The notes under the pieces: model-generated
Seen by the model: only the letters and a program-made list of their open reading frames with translations
What the model was told of the DNA's origin: nothing
Database searches by the model: none
Translations under genes and position numbers: made by a program
NCBI GenBank assembly: GCA_963844235.1
Contig: CAWJNF010000003.1
Span: 226,017-290,016, forward strand
Source: CAWJNF01 sp963844235
GTDB taxonomy: Bacteria; Actinomycetota; Thermoleophilia; Gaiellales; Gaiellaceae
Direction: 5' to 3'
DNA length: 64,000 nucleotides
In this document: positions 59,405 to 64,000 of the stretch, piece after piece
Layout: each line of letters opens with the position of its first letter
Position numbering within the stretch: position 1 is the first letter of the stretch

Positions 59405-61864
59405 CTAGCAGCTGAGCGTGGCCTTGATCGTGTTGGCCTGCGTGGTGAGGGAGGCCGCCCGTGCGCTGGTCAGCTTGCCCTTGGCCGCCTGCTTGGTGAC
59501 CATGTCGAGGAACTGGACCAGGCCGGTGCAGGCATTGCGTGTGCGGCCTGCGTCCACGGCCGTCTGGACCTCCTTCACCTTGTCGGCGAGGCTCGTCCCG
59601 GTACCGACGCCGGTGGCGTCGATCAGCAGCAGGTCGAGCTGGTCGGCGGCCCCGAGGACCTCGACGGTGAACTGCTTCGCCGCCGAGTTCCCGGCCTCGT
59701 CGGTCGCCTCGCAGGTCACGGTCGTCGTCGCGACCGGGAAGACGCCGCCCGAGGCGGGCGAGCAGAGGACCGTGGGGGACGGGTCGAGATTGTCGGTGGC
59801 CCCGGACACGTAGGTGACGGCGGCACCAGCCGTGCTGGTGGCGCTGACCGTCATCGGCGCTGGCACCGTTACGACCGGCGCGGTCTGATCGACGTCGAAC
59901 TGTGCGTTCGCAATCGCCGTGTTCGACCGGTTATCGGTCGCGACACACTCGACCGCATGCCGGCCGTCGCCGAGAACGATCGACCCGCTCGCCCCGTCGA
60001 CGTCCAGCACCGCGTCGTTGCCGTCATGGCAGACCAGGCTGGAAACACCGGAGGGATCCGCCGCCACGACCTCGACCTCGACCCCGTCACCGCCGCTCGT
60101 CACGCGGTTGTACCAACCCGTGCTCGCCACAGCGTCCGCGGCCGCAGGAATGATGCTGACCTCAGGCCCTTCGTCGTCAAGGGCGGCGACCGGGCCCCCC
60201 GCGGCGGCGTAGCCCGGGCTGAGGATCGAGTACGACTTCAGCTGCACACTGACCCGGATGTTCATGCCGACGTCGCCGCTCGTAAGGACATAGCTCGCCT
60301 CCGTCGCTCCAGGAATCGGCTCCCAGACGCAGATCAGCGACGTGCAGCGGTACCACTGCACGACCCGTTCGAAGTCGGGATGCGTGATGTAGAAGCTGGG
60401 CTCGAAGCGCTGCGTCAGCGTCTGCCCCTCCGTCGAGGACACCCTCGATCGCGACCGAGACGTTGTCCGGCAGCTCAGGCGTGGACTTGATCGGCAGCGT
60501 CCTCGCGGAATTCCGCCCGAGATCGCTCGGAAGCGTGTTGGCGTGTCTTGAACGTGCGCGTCTGCAGCGTTCGAGTTGCCGCTGCGTCCACGCTCGCCGC
60601 GACGAACGAATGCTCGCCGTCGGAGCTGACCGTGTGAAAACCGCCGAGGAACGGACACGGTGGACGTCGGGTTGGCGACACCCACACACGTCCGGTCACA
60701 GCGGCGGGCCCTTTCGACCGAGCGCGAGCGCGTCGCGACGCGTCCTGCTCGAAGCTGGCGTCCGCAGCCGGGCTGTCGATCGACACATTCGGATACCAGA
60801 TCAAGACCGCGCCGTCGCCATTCACCGAAAGGAGCGACGGTGGGCGGGGCTGTTGATTGGTGGAGGCGATGGACGTCGCTGCGTCCGGCGCACGTCATGC
60901 CCCCCCAGGCCGAGGCAATTCGAGCCCGCACCCCCGCCGCCCCCGCCGGTGGCACCTGCCGGGCCTGATTCAGGAGACCGCCTCCGTCATAGAAGCCGCC
61001 GCCTCCCCCTCCCCCGCCGGCGAGGTAGCCGCCACCGCCGCCGCCACCAGCGCCACCGCGGTACAAACCTTTGTTATCGGCCGGGTCTGCGCCTGCCGAA
61101 GCGGAAAGACCACCGGCACCGCCGACGGGTCGCCCGGCAGCGACAGCTCGCCGGCTCCCCCGGCGCTACCGTTGTGGACGTCTGGCACCGCATCGGTGTT
61201 GCCCGCCGTCCCGCCGGGTCCCCCGCTGCCGTTGGCGCTCGCCGACGCTGCACCGCCACCGCCGCCACCAATGACATGCGTGAAGAACTCGTCCGAATAC
61301 GACGCACCGCCTGTTGCGGAGACCCCCGGCGAGCCTCCGTGCCCGCCAGGCCTCCGTCCGAGCTGAAGGCGCCCTGACCGCCTCCGCCCCCCGCGACCAA
61401 CAGGGACGCATATCCGCCCCATCCAAGCAATTGCCTGACAAGCGGATATCGGTCGCGCCGCCACCACCGAAGCCACCGAGCGGCGCGTTTCCACCACCGT
61501 TCACCCCACCGCCCGGAACGAACGCGCTGATGGCCTGCTTGCCGTCGCCGCCGAGACAGACGGCAAACGACGTGCCCGGCGAGAGGCCGGTCAGGGTTGC
61601 CCGTATGACACCGCCTTCAGCGCCTTGACCACCAAAGTCACCCCCAGCCGCGCCGGTTAGCTCCATCGTCGCGGCGGTGACGCCCTCCGGAACGGTCCAG
61701 CTCTGCTCGAATAAGAAGTGCGGGAAGCCCGTGGTGAACTCGTCGTCGGCTCTGGCCACCCCGGCACCGAACAGGGGTAGAACGATCGCAAGCAGCAAGC
61801 CGGCCGCCCTCGTCAGCCGAAGAGAAGGCCTAGCCCCTCGCATGGATAGATGCTTCACGTTCAT
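59405..61864 (-). pseudogene. Frameshifted glycine-rich, Ig/HYR-domain secreted protein gene
   Basis: The minus strand encodes a signal peptide (LTRAAGLLLAIVLPLFGAGV, after MNVKHLSMRG) and a beta-rich glycine-rich domain (WTVPEGVTAATMELTGAAGG, GGFGGGGATD, THVIGGGGGG). Ig-like repeats with SDGEHSFVAASVD follow, then a segment PELPDNVSVAIEG and GQTLTQRFEPSFYITHPDFE, a HYR-type repeat (VSGATDNLDPSPTVLCSPAS and VTCEATDEAGNS) and a helical C-terminal cap. About six frame changes (near 60435, 60580, 60660, 60825, 61070 and 61380) break it into pieces. Intact, it would be about 820 residues, a surface or matrix protein. It is the main cargo of the island. Confidence 0.75.
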
Positions 61865-62034
61865 TCCTCCTCGTCGCCTGGATCTCGGACACGGTTCGCC
61901 GCGAACCGAAGTCGCTCCCCGAGCCCGATCGTTTGGGCCCAGACGACGAAGGTAGGCAGCCGCAGATTGCGACTAGCTAATCATCCTTTCGGCGCAAGCG
62001 CAAGTATCTACTGCGCAGCAGGTGTAAGTCACCC

Positions 62035-62301
62035 TTGCGGGGCTACCTGGTATCGTGGGCCATCGCACACGACACCGAAGTCAAGGCTGTGCTCCGCGCG
62101 TACCAGAAAGCACTCGACGCGCTTCAGCGCCTTGACCGGAGCCGGCGCAACTTCCGCAGCGCCCTGCTCACCGCACACGAGGCAGGTGCGAGCAAGGCCG
62201 AGCTTGCCCGCGCGCTTGGCGTCTCCCGTCAGCGAGTCGACGAGATACTCGCCCGCGCCCGTCACGAGCGCGCCGCAGGCGTCGAGGACGTGACCGACTA
62301 G
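62035..62301 (+). CDS. Small HTH protein in the island
   Basis: An 88-residue protein with an N-terminal helix rich in charged residues (EVKAVLRAYQKALDALQRLD) and a C-terminal HTH (ASKAELARALGVSRQRVDEI) like those of sigma-region 4 or Xre-type small regulators. The start is TTG 62035; a better initiation signal is not visible. It is divergent from the decayed secreted-protein gene and may be a regulator or excisionase-like factor of the island. Confidence 0.6.
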   Translation: MRGYLVSWAIAHDTEVKAVLRAYQKALDALQRLDRSRRNFRSALLTAHEAGASKAELARALGVSRQRVDEILARARHERAAGVEDVTD

Positions 62302-62618
62302 GCGTACGACCCAGGAGGTTGGTTCTGGTGGCCGGGGCTCGGCGGCCGAGGGCTGACTGTGGTCGTCGATGGTCGTAGTGCCAGAGCCAGCCGTCAAGGG
62401 CGGCGGTATGTGGACGACGGGGGGAGAGAAGGAGTGAGGGGGGAAGGTGGGAAGATGGTGAGTGAGAGTGTATGTAGGATCGACGGGCCGGGGGGCGAAA
62501 AGGGGCAACACGAGCCCCCGAGATAGGCGGAGACGACGAGCCTCGACGCGAGTCCCGAATCCCGTCGTATGCAGGGGAATACCCGAACCGCCGAGACGGG
62601 CCGAGACGGCTGGAACCT
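62302..62618. other. Non-coding right end of the island with a C-free purine-rich tract
   Basis: No gene is recognised. From 62419 to 62480 the + strand has no C in 62 nt and is almost entirely G and A, in sharp contrast to the GC-balanced surroundings. Confidence 0.6.
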
Positions 62619-62659
62619 ACTTCGAATCTGCGCGCGGAGGTTCGACTCCTCCCGGGGCC
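62619..62659 (+). repeat. Distal copy of the tRNA-Arg 3' half (attachment site)
   Basis: Identical over 41 nt to 59010-59050. The base after it is A where the intact tRNA has G, and the sequence before it has no D arm, so it is not a tRNA gene. Confidence 0.88.
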
Positions 62660-62785
62660 ACTCCTGCCCCTTGGATTCATGCGGGTTCCGCGGTCTGCGA
62701 GGAACCCCCTCATCCGGGGCCATCCGCCCCCTCCGAGGTCGGCCGCTCGATGAGCATTCGCCCCATCCGGCCCGCCGAGACGCAG

Positions 62786-63622
62786 TCAGGCATGAACGGC
62801 GAACGAATGCCGCGCGAAGAAGGCGGCCAGCGCCGCCGCCATTCCCTGCGGGTTCTCCAGATGCAGGAGGTGCGACGCTCCGGAAAGGTCGAACGCTTCA
62901 GCGTTGGGAAGCATCGAGAGCAGCAGCTCCCTGCGCTCCGGAAAGGTCGAGGCCGAGCTTTCCCCGACGACGCAGAGCACGGGTTGCGCAACACGAGCGG
63001 CGTCCTCCCGGGTGAGCGACCACGCCTGAAGGGCCGGGAGCTCCTGCGCGAAGAACGCATCCGCCTCTTCCACGCAGCGGTCGAAGGCGCCCGGTAGCCC
63101 CTTCTCGAGCGGTTCCCGGTAATCCGCTCCGAAGACGCCGCGCAGGAAGGTGTCGACCGCGGCGACCCGGTCGCCGGCGCGATAGAGCTCGATGGCGGGA
63201 GCGACGAACGTTCGCACGAACTCCTGCTGCATTTCCGTTGCAGGGACGGGGCGGGCCGCATCCATGAGCACCATCGTCCCGACCGCGTCCGGGAAGTCGA
63301 GCGCAAGCTGCAGCGCGATCGCGGCACTCGAGGAATGGCCGACGATGTGGGCCCGGTCGATCTCCAGCCGGTGCAGCAACAGGCTGCAATGCCTCGCGTG
63401 GTCCGCCATGCTGATCGGTCCTGTCACGCGGCTGCTGTCGCCGAAACCGGCACGGTGGTAGCTCAGAAGCCGATAGCTCTCCGCGAGCCCGGGCTCCCGG
63501 AGAAGCGGCTCGGCCCACGCGGAGGCGACGCCCCAATGGATCAGGACGACCGGCTCGCCCGCTCCTCGGAGCTCATATGCGAGCTCGATGCCGTCGATCT
63601 GTGCGCGATTCATCCGCTGCAT
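62786..63622 (-). CDS. Alpha/beta-fold hydrolase
   Basis: A 278-residue single-domain hydrolase. Oxyanion region VVLIHWGVASAW (HWG instead of the common HGF/HGG), nucleophile elbow IVGHSSSAAIALQLAL, acid near LCVVGESSASTFPERRELLL, catalytic His in GASHLLHLENP. The ATG at 63622 is preceded by GGAGGGAGG; an ATG at 63691 lies in the frame but sits inside the predicted promoter. The substrate is unknown. It is divergent from a TetR gene that probably controls it. Confidence 0.9.
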   Translation of the reverse strand: MQRMNRAQIDGIELAYELRGAGEPVVLIHWGVASAWAEPLLREPGLAESYRLLSYHRAGFGDSSRVTGPISMADHARHCSLLLHRLEIDRAHIVGHSSSAAIALQLALDFPDAVGTMVLMDAARPVPATEMQQEFVRTFVAPAIELYRAGDRVAAVDTFLRGVFGADYREPLEKGLPGAFDRCVEEADAFFAQELPALQAWSLTREDAARVAQPVLCVVGESSASTFPERRELLLSMLPNAEAFDLSGASHLLHLENPQGMAAALAAFFARHSFAVHA

Positions 63623-63667
63623 GACCGCCTCCCTCCACGGTGACTGGGGCGCAGCACCCGAAAGATA

Positions 63668-63744
63668 TTCAGTGAACGCGGCTGTATCCATAACTCGCGT
63701 CGGCCGTTCTGTCAAGTATTCGTGTCACACTGATGTTCAATGAA
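63668..63744. promoter_or_regulatory. Pair of TTCANTGAA palindromes in the divergent region
   Basis: TTCAGTGAA (63668-63676) falls on the predicted start of the hydrolase transcript and TTCAATGAA (63736-63744) overlaps the TetR start codon. Two matching palindromes at these places suit a TetR-type operator. Confidence 0.35.
63687..63715 (-). promoter_or_regulatory. Sigma-70-type promoter of the hydrolase gene
   Basis: On the minus strand TTGACA (63715-63710), a 17-nt spacer and TATGGA (63692-63687), close to the housekeeping consensus. The start would be near 63680, leaving a leader of about 58 nt before ATG 63622. Confidence 0.6.
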
Positions 63745-64000
63745 GCGGCGATATCGACAGACGAGGCGCGCGCAAGCGACTGCAGAAACGAAGCAGCGGA
63801 TCGTCGAGGCCGCCATCCGACTCCACATGGCCGTCGGGCCGGCACGGACGACCGTCAGCGGGATCGCCGAGCAGGCAGGCGTCGAGCGACTCACGGTCTA
63901 CCGCCACTTCCCGCGTGAAGATGAGCTCCTCACCGCCTGCGTGTCGCACGGGTGGGAGCGCTTTCCACCACCGGATCCCCGCGCGTGGGTGGAGATCCGC
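63740..64000 (+). CDS. TetR family transcriptional regulator (3' truncated by window)
   Basis: The first 87 residues of a TetR-family repressor: helix 1 ETKQRIVEAAIRLHMAVGPA, HTH TTVSGIAEQAGVERLTVYRH and FPREDELLTACVSHG. The ligand-binding domain lies beyond the window. ATG 63740 matches the family start. It is divergent from the hydrolase gene, the classic layout for a TetR repressor and its target. Confidence 0.9.
   Translation, partial: MKRRYRQTRRAQATAETKQRIVEAAIRLHMAVGPARTTVSGIAEQAGVERLTVYRHFPREDELLTACVSHGWERFPPPDPRAWVEIR

Larger units (their letters stand above)
59010..62659 (+). mobile_element. Small genomic island in tRNA-Arg(TCG), bounded by 41-nt direct repeats
   Basis: The 41-nt sequence from the anticodon stem to the acceptor end of tRNA-Arg occurs at 59010-59050 (in the intact tRNA) and 62619-62659 (without any 5' tRNA half). 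This is the usual mark of tyrosine-recombinase integration into a tRNA 3' half. The 3.57 kb between them hold structured non-coding DNA, one decayed gene for a glycine-rich secreted protein, one small HTH gene and a purine-rich stretch. No integrase, relaxase or transposase is present, so it is a remnant, a satellite mobilised in trans, or one end of a collapsed island. Confidence 0.75.

Noticed and set aside
59405..61066. The longest single frame of the glycine-rich gene taken as an intact 553-residue protein
   Set aside because: Its middle part (Arg/Ser-rich) is out of frame with the conserved Ig-like segments, and the signal peptide lies 800 nt upstream in another frame.
62394..62723. A 109-codon minus-strand frame at the right island end
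   Set aside because: Part of it (REESNLRAQIRSRFQ) is translated tRNA-Arg remnant, and the rest is low-complexity purine tract.

Overview
The window is a GC-rich (roughly 70%), densely packed bacterial chromosome segment. Many genes overlap by 4 nt (ATGA/GTGA), GTG and TTG starts are common, and several genes look leaderless. The combination of an mre/mrd rod-shape cluster joined to rne/rng-rplU-rpmA-obgE-nadD-rsfS, a class II glutamine amidotransferase, BTAD regulators and FitA-type VapBC points to Actinomycetota, most likely class Thermoleophilia (Gaiellales-like). That placement is inferred from gene content; no rRNA is present.

Layout. 1-6.6 kb: end of an ECF sigma factor, an SMP-30 lactonase, a flavoprotein that lacks the disulfide-reductase cysteines, a zinc dehydrogenase remnant, a cysteine synthase/desulfhydrase-like enzyme, a DUF1059 protein, a glutamine amidotransferase and a double cyclic-nucleotide-binding protein. 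6.8-20.7 kb: tRNA-Ala, then one long minus-strand series maf > mreB-mreC-mreD-mrdA-rodA-hypothetical > rne/rng-rplU-rpmA-obgE-nadD-rsfS. 20.8-33.9 kb: mostly housekeeping genes (carboxylate-amine ligase, methyltransferases, ndk, folC, valS, proline dehydrogenase, clpX-clpP-tig), interrupted by a family of GTAGGGGC palindromes and a 32-bp tandem array. 34-57.6 kb: an accessory signalling region. It holds two tandem-HTH LuxR proteins, a secreted hydrolase with a dead nucleophile, a Ser/Thr kinase, a BTAD-cyclase-Usp fusion, a decayed kinase-propeller-solute-binding fusion, an intact 1676-residue STAND-kinase-STAND protein, a subtilase-GAF pair, VapBC, a frameshifted MFS-cNMP transporter, an acidic repeat protein and a split LAL/HTH pair. 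57.7-59.1 kb: htpX, tRNA-Leu and tRNA-Arg. 59.0-62.7 kb: a small island bounded by a 41-nt duplication of the 3' half of tRNA-Arg. 62.8-64 kb: an alpha/beta hydrolase divergent from a TetR regulator.

The main new observation is a 19-nt motif (consensus TTGGCGCAGATTGATGATG) found five times, only between 34 and 55 kb. At three sites it lies exactly 23 nt (counted from motif position 16) before a TANNGT -10-like hexamer. That centres it at about -42, the position expected of a LuxR-type activator site. Sites precede the hydrolase gene, the kinase fusion, a fragment of that fusion, the acidic repeat gene and one tandem-HTH regulator, so the scattered signalling genes may form one regulon.

Two long genes (39.8-43.6 kb and 59.4-61.9 kb) each carry about six frameshifts and the MFS gene carries one. 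Neighbouring genes, including a 5-kb one, are intact, so gene decay is the preferred reading, but read errors cannot be excluded from sequence alone.
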